This document shows positions 46,005 to 56,120 of a DNA stretch of 64,000 nt, one piece after another. This DNA is from Enterococcus asini ATCC 700915 (lineage in GTDB: Bacteria > Bacillota > Bacilli > Lactobacillales > Enterococcaceae): NCBI RefSeq assembly GCF_000407365.1, contig NZ_ASVU01000001.1, positions 1,831,501 to 1,895,500 on the forward strand. The letters are read 5' to 3'. A model generated the notes under the pieces. That model was not told where the DNA came from and did no database searches. It saw nothing but the letters and a program-made list of their open reading frames with translations. Positions within the stretch are counted from its first letter, which is position 1. Each line of letters starts with the position of its first letter. The position numbers and the translations under genes were made by a program.

Positions 46005-47915
46005 ATGGCTGACGAGGTAGCAACAGCAGTAGAAGCCGCAAAAACGCGGTTTCTCACAGGGGAAAACTTCTATGCTCAACATTTTTTAGGGGCACATCAA
46101 AGTAGCCAGGGCTATGTTTTTCGTGTTTGGGCACCAAATGCGCAACAGGTTTGGCTCGTAGGGGATTTTAATGATTGGGACGATACATTGCCCATGACTG
46201 TTTCCAGTGAATCCGGTATCTGGGAGGTGACCACGAAACTTCCAAAAGAAGGGGACTTGTACAAGTTTAAAGTCCGGCAACAAGATGGACGGGAGATTTT
46301 CAAAATTGATCCCTTTGCGATTTACTTTGAAAAGCGTCCAGGAAACGCTGCGGTGGTTCATACCATTCCAGAAAAGAAATGGCGAGATGGGTTGTGGCAA
46401 GGACGGAAGAAACGCTCGAATCAATTTAAGCGGCCTTTGAATATTTACGAGGTTCATGCTAGTTCTTGGAAACATCATGAAGATGGCACACCTTACAGCT
46501 TTGCCGATTTGACCCGGGAGTTGGTGCCTTATTTAAAAGAGATGAATTACACACATGTGGAGTTCATGCCTTTAATGGAGCATCCTTTGGGAAGAAGCTG
46601 GGGCTATCAATTAATCGGGTATTTTGCATTGAGTTCCTATTATGGTACGCCAGAAGAGTTTCAAGATTTTGTAGAGGCTTGTCACTTAAACAATATCGGC
46701 GTCTTCGTGGATTGGGTGCCAGGGCATTTCTGTATCAATGATGATACTTTGCCTTATTACGATGGAACGCCTACCTTTGAGTACACGGATCCAGATCGAG
46801 CTAACAATGTACGTTGGGGTTCTTTGAATTTCGACTTAGGGAAACCGCAAGTTCAGAGCTTCTTGATTTCCAGCGCCATGTTTTGGATTGAGATGTATCA
46901 TTTGGACGGCATTCGTGTGGATGCGGTATCCAATATGATCTATCGGGATTACGATGAAGGACCATGGACGCCGAATCATGAAGGGGGCAATCGGAACTTC
47001 GAAGGCTATTATTTCTTACAAAAATTAAATGCGGTGATTAAGCTCGCTCATCCAGAAGTCATCATGGTGGCAGAAGAAAGTTCTTCGGAAACGAAGATTA
47101 CCGGCATGATTGAAACCGGCTCTCTAGGTTTTGACTACAAGTGGAATATGGGCTGGATGAATGATGTCTTGCGCTTCTTTGAAATGGATCCACTTTTTCG
47201 TCAACACCACTTCAACCTGTTGACCTTTTCTTTCATGTACATGATGGATGAAAACTATATTTTGCCACTGTCCCACGATGAAGTGGTCCATGGGAAGAAA
47301 AGCTTGATGCACAAAATGTGGGGGGATCGCTACAAGCAGTTTGCTCAATTGCGCACCTTGTTCACTTATTTGATTACCCATCCTGGGAAGAAATTAACCT
47401 TTATGGGGAGTGAATGGGGACAATTTTTAGAGTGGAAGTTTGATGAAGGCCTTGAATGGGTGGATCTTGAGGATGATATGAACCACAAGATGCAGCATTT
47501 TACCCAAACCTTAAATGAATTTTACCGCAGCGAAAAAGCTTTGTGGGAGTTAGAGGGCACTTGGGATACGATTGAAGTCATTGACGCAGATAATACTGCA
47601 GATAGTGTGCTGACATTTATCCGCCAAGGGAAAACAAAAAAAGACTTTTTAATCGTCGTGCTGAATCTGGCACCGGTGGAACGGCAAAGCTTCGCCATTG
47701 GGGTACCTTATCCCGGAACCTATCAAGAAGTTCTGAATACGGAGATGGTGGAGTTTGGTGGGACTTGGACAAAGCACAATGACGTTTGTGAGTCACTGCC
47801 GATTGCCTTTAAACAATTTGACCAACAGATTCAAACGATTGTACCAGCCTTAGGAACATTGATTATCCGTCCTGAGCAGATTAATACACGAAAAGCTAAA
47901 AAAGTTTCTAAGTGA
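46005..47915 (+). CDS. glgB: 1,4-alpha-glucan branching enzyme
   Basis: A 636-residue GH13 branching enzyme that creates alpha-1,6 branches in glycogen. An N-terminal CBM48-like domain ([21 protein letters not shown]) precedes the (beta/alpha)8 barrel with nucleophile Asp306 ([12 protein letters not shown]), acid/base Glu in MVAEESSS, and [14 protein letters not shown] with the third Asp. Length fits the shorter Bacillus-type enzyme. ATG 46005 has GAAAGGA 7 nt upstream. It is first in glgB-C-D-A-P; the gap to glgC is 34 bp and contains a hairpin. Confidence 0.97.
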   Translation: MADEVATAVEAAKTRFLTGENFYAQHFLGAHQSSQGYVFRVWAPNAQQVWLVGDFNDWDDTLPMTVSSESGIWEVTTKLPKEGDLYKFKVRQQDGREIFKIDPFAIYFEKRPGNAAVVHTIPEKKWRDGLWQGRKKRSNQFKRPLNIYEVHASSWKHHEDGTPYSFADLTRELVPYLKEMNYTHVEFMPLMEHPLGRSWGYQLIGYFALSSYYGTPEEFQDFVEACHLNNIGVFVDWVPGHFCINDDTLPYYDGTPTFEYTDPDRANNVRWGSLNFDLGKPQVQSFLISSAMFWIEMYHLDGIRVDAVSNMIYRDYDEGPWTPNHEGGNRNFEGYYFLQKLNAVIKLAHPEVIMVAEESSSETKITGMIETGSLGFDYKWNMGWMNDVLRFFEMDPLFRQHHFNLLTFSFMYMMDENYILPLSHDEVVHGKKSLMHKMWGDRYKQFAQLRTLFTYLITHPGKKLTFMGSEWGQFLEWKFDEGLEWVDLEDDMNHKMQHFTQTLNEFYRSEKALWELEGTWDTIEVIDADNTADSVLTFIRQGKTKKDFLIVVLNLAPVERQSFAIGVPYPGTYQEVLNTEMVEFGGTWTKHNDVCESLPIAFKQFDQQIQTIVPALGTLIIRPEQINTRKAKKVSK

Positions 47916-47917
47916 AA

Positions 47918-47949
47918 GGGGGAGAAGGTGAGATTTTTTCACCGTCTAA
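47918..47949 (+). promoter_or_regulatory. Hairpin between the SD and start codon of glgC
   Basis: The only strong SD (GGGGGAG, 47918-47924) is 25 nt from ATG 47950. Between them GGTGA (47927-47931) and TCACC (47939-47943) form a hairpin; when folded, the effective SD-to-ATG distance is about 8 nt. TAA lies in frame just before ATG, excluding an upstream start. Confidence 0.6.
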
Positions 47950-49092
47950 ATGAAAACTGAAATGTTAGCCATGATCCTAGCAGGAGGGCAAGGGACCCGT
48001 CTAGGAAAACTTACTAAAAACATCGCCAAACCGGCAGTTCCCTTTGGTGGTCGGTACCGCATTATCGATTTTACTTTGAGTAATTGTGCCAATTCTGGGA
48101 TTCGTAATGTCGGGGTTGTGACACAGTACCAACCCTTGACATTGAATAGTCATATCGGCAATGGGGCAAGCTGGGGCTTGGATCGGATTAATTCCGGGGT
48201 TACCATTTTGCAGCCTTACTCCAGCTCGGAAGGAAGCAAGTGGTTTGAAGGAACCGCCCATGCGATTTACCAAAACATCGATTATATCGATGAAATGGAC
48301 CCTCAATATGTGTTGATTCTATCCGGGGACCACATTTACAAGATGGACTATGAAGAAATGTTGGAAACTCACAAACAGAACAATGCTTCTTTATCGGTAG
48401 CGGTAATCGAAGTTCCTATGGATGAAGCATCGCGTTTTGGAATTATGAATACGGACGAAAACGACCGGATTATTGAATTTGAAGAAAAACCAGAACAGCC
48501 GAAAAACAACTTGGCTTCCATGGGGATTTACATCTTTAACTGGGGCCGTCTGCGCAATGTCTTGATGAACAGCTACACCAAAGACGGTCAGATGATCGAC
48601 TTTGGGAAACACGTGATTCCTTCTTATTTGGATAGTGGGGAAAACGTCTATGCCTATCGCTTCCAAGGCTATTGGAAAGACGTGGGTACGATTGATTCCT
48701 TGTGGGAAGCCAATATGGAATTTATCGAACCAGAGATGGACTTGGATATTCGGGACAAATCTTGGCGAGTGTATTCCAAAAATCCGATTTCACCACCGCA
48801 TTTCTTAACGGAAACCGGTTCGGTGAATGACTCCTTAATCTCAGACGGCTGCTACATCGCTGGAGCCATTGAACATTCGATTTTATCCGAGGATGTTCAG
48901 ATTAAGAGTGGTTCTGAAGTGAGTGACTCCGTGATTATGTCTGGAGCGACCATTGGGAAAAATGTCCGCATTCATCGGGCAATTATTGGCGAAAATGCCA
49001 TTATCGGCGACAATGCCGTAATCGACGGCAGCGAAGAAATCGAAGTCGTTGGGTATTCTGAAGTGATTGGGGTGTCTGTAGATGAGAACTAA
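47950..49092 (+). CDS. glgC: Glucose-1-phosphate adenylyltransferase, catalytic subunit
   Basis: A 380-residue ADP-glucose pyrophosphorylase subunit that makes ADP-glucose from glucose-1-phosphate and ATP, the committed step of glycogen synthesis. The nucleotide-binding start [20 protein letters not shown] and [11 protein letters not shown] are complete; the C-terminal left-handed beta-helix has repeated hexapeptides ([14 protein letters not shown]). Homologues start at the same position. In Gram-positive bacteria it works with GlgD, encoded next with an 11-nt overlap. Its SD arrangement is unusual. Confidence 0.97.
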   Translation: MKTEMLAMILAGGQGTRLGKLTKNIAKPAVPFGGRYRIIDFTLSNCANSGIRNVGVVTQYQPLTLNSHIGNGASWGLDRINSGVTILQPYSSSEGSKWFEGTAHAIYQNIDYIDEMDPQYVLILSGDHIYKMDYEEMLETHKQNNASLSVAVIEVPMDEASRFGIMNTDENDRIIEFEEKPEQPKNNLASMGIYIFNWGRLRNVLMNSYTKDGQMIDFGKHVIPSYLDSGENVYAYRFQGYWKDVGTIDSLWEANMEFIEPEMDLDIRDKSWRVYSKNPISPPHFLTETGSVNDSLISDGCYIAGAIEHSILSEDVQIKSGSEVSDSVIMSGATIGKNVRIHRAIIGENAIIGDNAVIDGSEEIEVVGYSEVIGVSVDEN

Positions 49093-50227
49093 TAAAATGT
49101 GTGCCATTATGGGGAATTTGACCCGTTTTAAAGAATTATTGCCGTTAACGGAAAACCGGCCAATCGCCACCTTACCTTTTGACTGCAAATATCGCTTAAT
49201 CGACTTTAACTTATCCAGTATTGTCAATGCGAATATCAATACCATCTTCATGGTCTTTAATGATGATGAAACTCAGTCGGTCTTTGATCATATCGGTGGG
49301 GGCAAAGAGTGGAATTTAGACGGTGTACAAAACCGTTTCTTTATCAATGTTTACCAAGATTTGTTAAAACAAAAAGCGGAACACAAAGCTTACTATGAAA
49401 AGGTCATCGACTATTTGAAAAAATCAAAGTCGGAATACGTGGTCTTTATGGGTAGCAAGATGCTGTGCAACATCGACTTGCGGGCGGTGCTGAAAATCCA
49501 CCAAATGCAAAAAAATGATATGACCGTAGTCTACAAACGAGTGGGCAAAGACAACATTCACCCAAGCGATCTGCTGCTAGATGTGGCAGCAGATGGCAAA
49601 ATCACCGAAACGATGATTGCCAAAGATACGACCCTTGGAGAAAAGAACAACTTGGCCATGGATATCTACATTATGCAAACCCAAGCTTTGATTGAAGCAT
49701 TATCCGTAGGGCAAAATACCAATGCTTCGGTGAACTTGGAAACTTTCTTCCGTAACTTAGTGGGTACGGTAAACAGCTCTAGCTACGAATACACCGGCTA
49801 TTTGAGCAATATTTACGATGTGGAAACCTACTTCCAAGCAAACATGGACATGTTGGATCCGAAGAAATTCAACTCCTTGTTGTATTCCAATCAAAAAATC
49901 TACACCAAGTTGAAAAACGAAGTGCCAACGTATTACTCCGATAGTTCTCAGGTAGAAAATAGCCAGTTTGCTTCCGGAAGCATTATCGAAGGCACGGTGA
50001 AAGACTCCTTGGTATCTCGTCAAGCCTTCGTACATCCCGATGCAGTAGTGGAAAATGCCATTCTTTTGGCCAACAACAATATTGGAGAAGGCGCCGTGGT
50101 TCGCCATGCGATTCTAGATAAAAATGTTGCCGTTGAAGCCGGCGTGAAAGTCATCGGTACACCAACCCATCCAGTAGTCTTGAAAAAAGATAGCTATGTA
50201 ATTTCGGATATTTATGGAGGAGAGTAA
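49082..50227 (+). CDS. glgD: Glucose-1-phosphate adenylyltransferase, regulatory subunit GlgD
   Basis: A 381-residue GlgC paralogue. It lacks the GGxGTRL pyrophosphorylase signature (here [16 protein letters not shown]-like, starting [13 protein letters not shown]) but keeps [11 protein letters not shown] and the C-terminal beta-helix. In Firmicutes GlgD is a catalytically weak partner that modulates GlgC in a GlgCD complex. The start ATG 49082 overlaps the glgC end by 11 nt, and its own end overlaps the upstream part of the glgA SD. Confident as glgD from position and divergence. Confidence 0.95.
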   Translation: MRTNKMCAIMGNLTRFKELLPLTENRPIATLPFDCKYRLIDFNLSSIVNANINTIFMVFNDDETQSVFDHIGGGKEWNLDGVQNRFFINVYQDLLKQKAEHKAYYEKVIDYLKKSKSEYVVFMGSKMLCNIDLRAVLKIHQMQKNDMTVVYKRVGKDNIHPSDLLLDVAADGKITETMIAKDTTLGEKNNLAMDIYIMQTQALIEALSVGQNTNASVNLETFFRNLVGTVNSSSYEYTGYLSNIYDVETYFQANMDMLDPKKFNSLLYSNQKIYTKLKNEVPTYYSDSSQVENSQFASGSIIEGTVKDSLVSRQAFVHPDAVVENAILLANNNIGEGAVVRHAILDKNVAVEAGVKVIGTPTHPVVLKKDSYVISDIYGGE

Positions 50228-50228
50228 T

Positions 50229-51659
50229 TTGAAGATACTCTTTGCAGCAGCGGAATGTGCACCATTTTTTAAAACCGGGGGCTTAGGAGACGTGGCCGCC
50301 GCCTTACCAAAGGAATTGGTGAAAAAAGGCTTGGACTGTCGTGTGGTCCTGCCTTTTCACCACAAAATGTCACCAGAACTACGGGAGCAATGTGAAGATT
50401 TGTTTCATTTTACGGTGTCCGTAGGCTGGCGCAATCAATACTGTGGCATTAAGCGCCTAGTCTATGCTGGGGTGACCTATTATTTTATCGACAATGAGTA
50501 TTACTTTGCTCGGGATGGGCTGTATGGGTACGACGATGATGGGGAACGCTTTGCTTTCTTCCAGTTGGCAATTATGGAGATGATGGAACGGGTACACTTT
50601 ATCCCAGATGTCCTCCATGCCAATGACTATCACACTGCTTTGTTGCCATTTTTGGTGAAAGAAAAGTACCGTTGGATTCAATCCTACAATGAAATCAAGA
50701 CCATCTTGACGATTCACAATATTGAATTTCAAGGATGGTATGCTGGGGATAAGTTGGCGGATTGGTTCGGTGTGGGAATGGAACGCTATGAAGACGGCAC
50801 ACTGCGCATGAACAACTGCCTGAATTATATGAAAGGTGGCATTTTGTACGCAGACCGAGTGAATACCGTTAGCCCAACTTATGCCCAAGAGATTCAAACA
50901 CCGGAATTTGGTGCAGGCCTGGATGTAATCTTGCGCATGGAATCCGGCAAGTTATCCGGTATTGTTAATGGCATTGATTACGACGCAAACAATCCAGAAA
51001 CCGATCCTTTGATTGCCCATCATTTTACGGCTAGTGATTTGACTGGCAAAAAGGCTAACAAAGCAGACTTACAAAAAGCCATGGGACTACCGGTAAAAGA
51101 TGTGCCTTTACTAGCGGTGGTTAGTCGTTTGACCCGTCAAAAAGGCTTCCATCTTTTATTAGAGGAATTGCCAAGTCTCTTGCAACAAGAGATGCAGCTG
51201 GTATTGTTAGGTACCGGGGATTATGACTTTGAGCAAGCCTTTAAAGGGTATGCCCAAGCCTTTCCGGACAAAATTTCTGCCAATATCACTTTTGACGTGG
51301 CCTTAGCTCAAAGAATGTATGCGGGGGCGGATATCTTCTTGATGCCATCTGCATTTGAGCCTTGTGGACTTTCTCAGATGATGGCTATGCGTTATGGCAC
51401 CTTACCAGTGGTTCATGAAATCGGTGGCTTACGGGATACGGTGACGCCGTTTAATCCGGTAACTGGTAGGGGGACAGGTTTCGGCTTCCAAGATTTCAGT
51501 GGCTATCAGTTTATGAAAGCTATGGAGAAAGCCGTAACCTTGTATCGGGACAAACCGGTTTGGCAACAAGTGATGAAACAAGCCATGGAGCAAGATTTTA
51601 GCTGGCAGACCGCTTGCAATGCTTACTTGGCTTTGTATGAAGAAGTAGTGACAAATTAA
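50229..51659 (+). CDS. glgA: Glycogen synthase (ADP-glucose type)
   Basis: A 476-residue GT5 glycogen synthase that elongates alpha-1,4 chains from ADP-glucose. The N-terminal donor-binding [13 protein letters not shown], the [12 protein letters not shown] segment and C-terminal [18 protein letters not shown] are typical. The start is TTG at 50229, giving [13 protein letters not shown], which matches the family start; GGAGGAG lies about 6 nt upstream. ATG 50214 is in frame but would overlap glgD and contain the SD inside the gene. It is followed by a 134-nt gap with a large hairpin before glgP. Confidence 0.96.
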   Translation: MKILFAAAECAPFFKTGGLGDVAAALPKELVKKGLDCRVVLPFHHKMSPELREQCEDLFHFTVSVGWRNQYCGIKRLVYAGVTYYFIDNEYYFARDGLYGYDDDGERFAFFQLAIMEMMERVHFIPDVLHANDYHTALLPFLVKEKYRWIQSYNEIKTILTIHNIEFQGWYAGDKLADWFGVGMERYEDGTLRMNNCLNYMKGGILYADRVNTVSPTYAQEIQTPEFGAGLDVILRMESGKLSGIVNGIDYDANNPETDPLIAHHFTASDLTGKKANKADLQKAMGLPVKDVPLLAVVSRLTRQKGFHLLLEELPSLLQQEMQLVLLGTGDYDFEQAFKGYAQAFPDKISANITFDVALAQRMYAGADIFLMPSAFEPCGLSQMMAMRYGTLPVVHEIGGLRDTVTPFNPVTGRGTGFGFQDFSGYQFMKAMEKAVTLYRDKPVWQQVMKQAMEQDFSWQTACNAYLALYEEVVTN

Positions 51660-51664
51660 TGAAG

Positions 51665-51768
51665 GGCTGTGCGTCAAACCCCAGCAGTTTGGTGTCGACT
51701 TTGTCTCTTTTAACAAGATGAAGTGCGATGCGACAAGATACCTGCTGGGGATTGACCGCAGTCTTTTT
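51665..51768 (+). ncRNA. Large imperfect hairpin with U-tract between glgA and glgP
   Basis: GTCAAACCCCAGCAG (51673-51687) pairs with CTGCTGGGGATTGAC (51742-51756), one A/A mismatch. The stem extends outward with 51665-51671 against 51757-51763 (one bulged C) and inward with GGTGTC/GATACC and TTGTC/GACAA. TTTTT follows immediately (51764-51768), the geometry of an intrinsic terminator or attenuator. No known RNA family is recognised. Confidence 0.75.
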
Positions 51769-51793
51769 CCAATATAAAGGGGAGTATTTGTAA

Positions 51794-54217
51794 ATGGAGA
51801 TGACGAAGGAAGAATTTAAAAAAGAACTGCAACAACGACTAAAGGAAAAGTACGCCATGGACATCAATGACGCTTCCTCTCAGGAACTGTACAATGTCTT
51901 AGGGAGCGTGGTAAAAGCGTATTATTCCGATGCTTGGAGCAATACCTGGAAAGATTATTTGGAAGATGGCCAGAAGCAAGCCTATTATTTTTCCATTGAA
52001 TTTTTACCAGGGAAAATGCTAAAAAGTAACCTTTTGAATATGGGAATTTTAGAGACAGTGGAAGCTGGTTTGGCTGATCTTGGCGTCTCTTTGGATGAGT
52101 TAGCCCAAGTGGAGCAGGATATGGCCTTAGGAAACGGCGGGCTAGGACGACTGGCTTCTTGTTTCATGGACTCCATTGCTTCTTGTGGCTTGCCGGGTAA
52201 TGGCAATGGGATTCGTTACGATTATGGCTTATTTAAGCAGCGGTTTGTGGATGGGTACCAAGTGGAGTTGCCAGACGAGTGGTTGCGTAATGGCAATACC
52301 TGGGAAGTCCGGAAAGAATCCAAAGCAGTGGATGTGCTGTTTGGGGGCAATGTCTATTTAGCAGAAGACACTGACGGTCAGTTGCGTCCGGTCTATGAAG
52401 GAGCTCGTCGTTTGCGGGCAGTGCCTTATGACACGGCGGTTTTAGGGTATCAAAATCACTTGGTAAACACGTTGCGTCTGTGGAGTGTGGAAATTCCTGA
52501 ATCGGAAGAAGACCATTACCGCAGCATTGAAGACCGGCGAGCATTTGAGGATTTGACCGCGGTCTTGTATCCAGATGATTCCAATGAACGGGGCCGGCAA
52601 ACGCGCCTGTGGCAGGAATATTTCTTTGTTTCGGCAGGCGTTCAGAGTATCATTCGCTATTATTTGCGCTTAAATAAACCACTGGACGTTTTAAATGAGT
52701 ACGTGGCGATTCACATTAATGATACCCATCCAGCTCTATGTATCCCGGAAATGATGCGAATTTTAATGGACGAGCACGGCATGTCTTGGGAAAAGGCCTT
52801 CAATGTAACAGTGAAAGTCATGAGCTACACCAATCACACCATTATGGCAGAAGCACTGGAAAAATGGCCGGTGGCTTTAATGAAAGAAAATCTACCTCGG
52901 ATGTACCAAATTATCGAAGAACTCGACCGTCGCTTTGTAAATGAATTGACCATTTGCTATCCGGAAAATCCTGAGTTGATTCAACGGACTCGGATCATTC
53001 AAAATGAGCAAGTACACATGGCCCATTTGGCGATTATTTGTAGCCATAGCACCAATGGCGTGGCGAAACTTCACTCAGACCTTTTGAAAGAAGTCGTGCT
53101 TCATGACTTTTATCAATTGTTCCCAGAACGCTTCAATAATAAGACCAATGGAATTGCCCAACGACGCTGGTTGCAATTGGCAAATCCCAAATTATCCAAA
53201 GTCTTGGATCAGACCATTGGCACCACTTGGCGGAAAACTCCAGGGGATTTGAAGTTGTTGCAAAACTATGTGGAGGATCAGACGGTTCTTGATCAGTTAG
53301 CAGAGGCTAAGAAAAGCAACAAACAGCGATTGGCCAGCTATATCGAAGAGACAACGGGGATTACCGTTTCCCCAGAGGCGATTTTCGATGTGCAAATCAA
53401 ACGATTGCACGCCTATAAGCGTCAGTTGTTAAATCTTTTGCATATCTTGAAACTCTACTTCGACTTGAAAGACGATCCGAAGAAAGTCCAAGAATCTCGG
53501 CTCTTCATTTTTGGGGCAAAAGCGGCACCAAGCTATACTTACGCTAAATCTATCATTAAAGCTATCAATGAAGTGGCAAATCTAATCAACAACGATCCAG
53601 ACATTAACGGACGCATTAAAGTGGTCTTCTTGGAAAACTACAACGTGCATTTGGCAGAGCTAATCATTCCGGCGGCAGATGTCAGTGAGCAGATTTCCCT
53701 AGCGTCTAAGGAAGCTTCCGGCACTAGTAATATGAAGCTAATGCTAAATGGTGCAATTACCTTAGCAACCTTAGATGGGGCCAATGTGGAAATCCGGGAT
53801 GCCGTGGGAGATGACAATGTGGTAATCTTTGGCATGACCGAACGGGAAGTTTACCAGTATTACGAGCGTCAAGATTATGTAGCGAAGGATTATTATGACC
53901 AGTCCCCAGTGCTACAACGAATTTTAAACGCCTTTGTGGATGGCACGATTCCAAATATTTACTTTGAAGGCCGGGAAATTTTCGATTCCTTACTCAAACA
54001 CAATGACGAATATTTTGTCTTGCGAGACTTTGATGCCTACGTGAAAGCCCAAGAAAAAATTGACGGCTTGTACCGGGATCAACACCATTGGCAGCAAATG
54101 AGCTTGATGAACATTGCCAACGCTGGGCGTTTTTCCGCAGACGATACGATGATGCGTTACGCCGAAGAGATTTGGCACATTGAACCAGTGGAACAATATT
54201 CGAAAAAGAAGGGGTAA
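51794..54217 (+). CDS. glgP: Glycogen/maltodextrin phosphorylase
   Basis: An 807-residue GT35 phosphorylase that releases glucose-1-phosphate from alpha-1,4-glucan ends. The pyridoxal-phosphate lysine lies in EASGTSNMKLMLNGA; GNGGLGRLASCFMDS is the N-terminal signature and VFLENYNVHLAELIIPAADVSEQ the phosphate region. SD GGGGAG is 9 nt before ATG 51794. A long hairpin with a U-tract in the 134 bp ahead of it could make glgP expression separately adjustable from the synthetic genes. Confidence 0.96.
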   Translation: MEMTKEEFKKELQQRLKEKYAMDINDASSQELYNVLGSVVKAYYSDAWSNTWKDYLEDGQKQAYYFSIEFLPGKMLKSNLLNMGILETVEAGLADLGVSLDELAQVEQDMALGNGGLGRLASCFMDSIASCGLPGNGNGIRYDYGLFKQRFVDGYQVELPDEWLRNGNTWEVRKESKAVDVLFGGNVYLAEDTDGQLRPVYEGARRLRAVPYDTAVLGYQNHLVNTLRLWSVEIPESEEDHYRSIEDRRAFEDLTAVLYPDDSNERGRQTRLWQEYFFVSAGVQSIIRYYLRLNKPLDVLNEYVAIHINDTHPALCIPEMMRILMDEHGMSWEKAFNVTVKVMSYTNHTIMAEALEKWPVALMKENLPRMYQIIEELDRRFVNELTICYPENPELIQRTRIIQNEQVHMAHLAIICSHSTNGVAKLHSDLLKEVVLHDFYQLFPERFNNKTNGIAQRRWLQLANPKLSKVLDQTIGTTWRKTPGDLKLLQNYVEDQTVLDQLAEAKKSNKQRLASYIEETTGITVSPEAIFDVQIKRLHAYKRQLLNLLHILKLYFDLKDDPKKVQESRLFIFGAKAAPSYTYAKSIIKAINEVANLINNDPDINGRIKVVFLENYNVHLAELIIPAADVSEQISLASKEASGTSNMKLMLNGAITLATLDGANVEIRDAVGDDNVVIFGMTEREVYQYYERQDYVAKDYYDQSPVLQRILNAFVDGTIPNIYFEGREIFDSLLKHNDEYFVLRDFDAYVKAQEKIDGLYRDQHHWQQMSLMNIANAGRFSADDTMMRYAEEIWHIEPVEQYSKKKG

Positions 54218-54223
54218 TGGGCA

Positions 54224-56050
54224 ATGGGGGAAATTTATTACAATCCATGGAAATCAGCGTATAAGTCTCCCTTTGGCGCGATTCAAGAAGGACAGAGTGC
54301 CCGTTTTGGTTTTTTAGGTGCTGATTCGGGAATTGATCAAGTCTATCTGGTGATAGAACCAGAAGGGCAAAAGGCTTATCGCATTAAGATGACACCACAA
54401 GAGAATGGCTTTTTTCAGACGGAGTTTGCCTTTACTGATGGGAAGGGCTTGTACTTTTACCACTTTGAACTGGAGTACCTTTCGGCCAATCAGCAACGTT
54501 TTACCCGTTATTATGGCTGGAGCGGGGAAAATGGCCATGGGGAAGTGCGGGATTATTTGAAGGAATGCATGAATTATCAAGTAACGTGCTATCAGAAGGC
54601 CGAAAAAGCCCCAGACTGGTATCGTCAGGCGGTTTTTTATCAGATTTTCCCAGATCGGTTCTTCAATGGCAATCCGGACGGTCACGTGAACAATCCCAAA
54701 GAGAATACCTTCTTATACGGGGATTTACGGGACGATCCTATGTATATTAAAGATGCCCAAGGAGAAGTTTTACGGTGGGATTTTTATGGTGGGAATTTCG
54801 CCGGGATTCAGGCGAAGATTCCGTATTTGAAAGAACTAGGAGTCAATGCCTTGTATCTAAATCCCATCTTTGAGGCTCGTAGTAATCATCGCTATGATAC
54901 GGCGGATTATTTGAAGGTCGATCCGATTTTAGGGACGGAAGCGGAGTTTCAAGAGCTACTGGATACTTTGCATCAAGAAGGCTTTCGTGTGATTTTGGAC
55001 GGAGTCTTTAGCCACGTGGGGCGCCACAGCCGCTACTTCAACTACGATGGTGCGTACGGCCCTGGAGTCGGCGCTTATCAAGACATTAAGAGTCCGTATT
55101 TTCCTTGGTTTACCTTTTTGAACTATCCCAATGAGTATCGCTCCTGGTGGGGAGTCAAAGACTTACCAGAAGTCAATAAGGAGAATGAAGAGTTTCAGCG
55201 CTTTATCTATGGGGCTAAGGGTGTCTTAAGTAAGTGGAATCAAATGGGCTTAGACGGTTGGCGATTGGATGTGGCAGACGAATTACCGGATGAATTTATC
55301 GCCGGGATTCGCAACAATCTGGATCACTATGAAGACAAGGTTTTGTTAGGAGAAGTCTGGGAAGATGCTTCAAACAAAGTTTCCTATGGCGTTCGACGGC
55401 AATACATTTTAGGGGACCATTTGCATGGGGTGATGAATTATCCTTTGCGTAGTGCGACCATTGACTTCTTAATGGAAAATTGTAGTCCGGAAGACATCGC
55501 CTTGGTTTTCACCCGGTTGCAGGAAAATTATCCCCGAGAAGTCTTCTACAATAGTCTGAATAATATCGGTACTCATGATACGGAGCGAATTTTATCTCAG
55601 TTAGAGGGAGATTATGAGAAGCTTTCCTTAGCTTTCGCGCTTTTGGTGACTTTTCCTGGCGTACCGTGTATTTATTACGGGGATGAAGCAGGGCTTACGG
55701 GAGGTAAAGACCCGGACAATCGGAAGTTCTTTCCGTGGGGGCGAGTGGATGAGACTTGCTATCGAGAGTGTCGCAAGTGGTTGGCTTTGCGCAAGGAAAA
55801 TCACTTGCTTCAAGGAGGAGAATTCGGCTTGATTTACAGTGAGCGCCTACTAGGCGTTTTGCGCTACGATGAGACGCAGTTTATTCTCACCGTGCTTAAT
55901 CCTTTAGGGGTGGAAGTCATCGTGTCGGCAAAGGACTTTGCGGCTTTTCGGGAGTTGCCACTGACCAGAGAACGCTTGGCCGAACTTTTGGAAGGACAGC
56001 GCATTCGGGCTCATGGTTCTTATGTAATCGAAGGAGAATTGTCAGAATAA
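54224..56050 (+). CDS. GH13 alpha-glucan hydrolase (neopullulanase / amylopullulanase-like)
   Basis: A 608-residue GH13 enzyme with an N-terminal beta-sandwich (about residues 1-125, CBM34-like) and the (beta/alpha)8 barrel. Catalytic residues: Asp in DGWRLDVADEL, Glu in LLGEVWEDAS, Asp in NIGTHDTERI; YQIFPDRFFNG and IYYGDEAGLTGG are typical of the neopullulanase/cyclomaltodextrinase group. It follows glgP by 6 bp, matching the glgBCDAP-amy layout known in Lactobacillus acidophilus. It is probably intracellular and acts on branched limit dextrins; there is no signal peptide. Exact specificity (pullulan, cyclodextrin or alpha-1,6 links) is not decided. Confidence 0.9.
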   Translation: MGEIYYNPWKSAYKSPFGAIQEGQSARFGFLGADSGIDQVYLVIEPEGQKAYRIKMTPQENGFFQTEFAFTDGKGLYFYHFELEYLSANQQRFTRYYGWSGENGHGEVRDYLKECMNYQVTCYQKAEKAPDWYRQAVFYQIFPDRFFNGNPDGHVNNPKENTFLYGDLRDDPMYIKDAQGEVLRWDFYGGNFAGIQAKIPYLKELGVNALYLNPIFEARSNHRYDTADYLKVDPILGTEAEFQELLDTLHQEGFRVILDGVFSHVGRHSRYFNYDGAYGPGVGAYQDIKSPYFPWFTFLNYPNEYRSWWGVKDLPEVNKENEEFQRFIYGAKGVLSKWNQMGLDGWRLDVADELPDEFIAGIRNNLDHYEDKVLLGEVWEDASNKVSYGVRRQYILGDHLHGVMNYPLRSATIDFLMENCSPEDIALVFTRLQENYPREVFYNSLNNIGTHDTERILSQLEGDYEKLSLAFALLVTFPGVPCIYYGDEAGLTGGKDPDNRKFFPWGRVDETCYRECRKWLALRKENHLLQGGEFGLIYSERLLGVLRYDETQFILTVLNPLGVEVIVSAKDFAAFRELPLTRERLAELLEGQRIRAHGSYVIEGELSE

Positions 56051-56052
56051 AG

Positions 56053-56074
56053 AGGAGAGTTCTCCTGATTTTGC
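56053..56074 (+). terminator. Weak terminator at the end of the glycogen operon
   Basis: AGGAGA-gt-TCTCCT hairpin followed by GATTTT; short stem and T-run. Confidence 0.5.
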
Positions 56075-56120
56075 ATTTTGTGGTAGAATAAGGCAAAGCC
56101 AGAAACAAAGGATGAGACTT

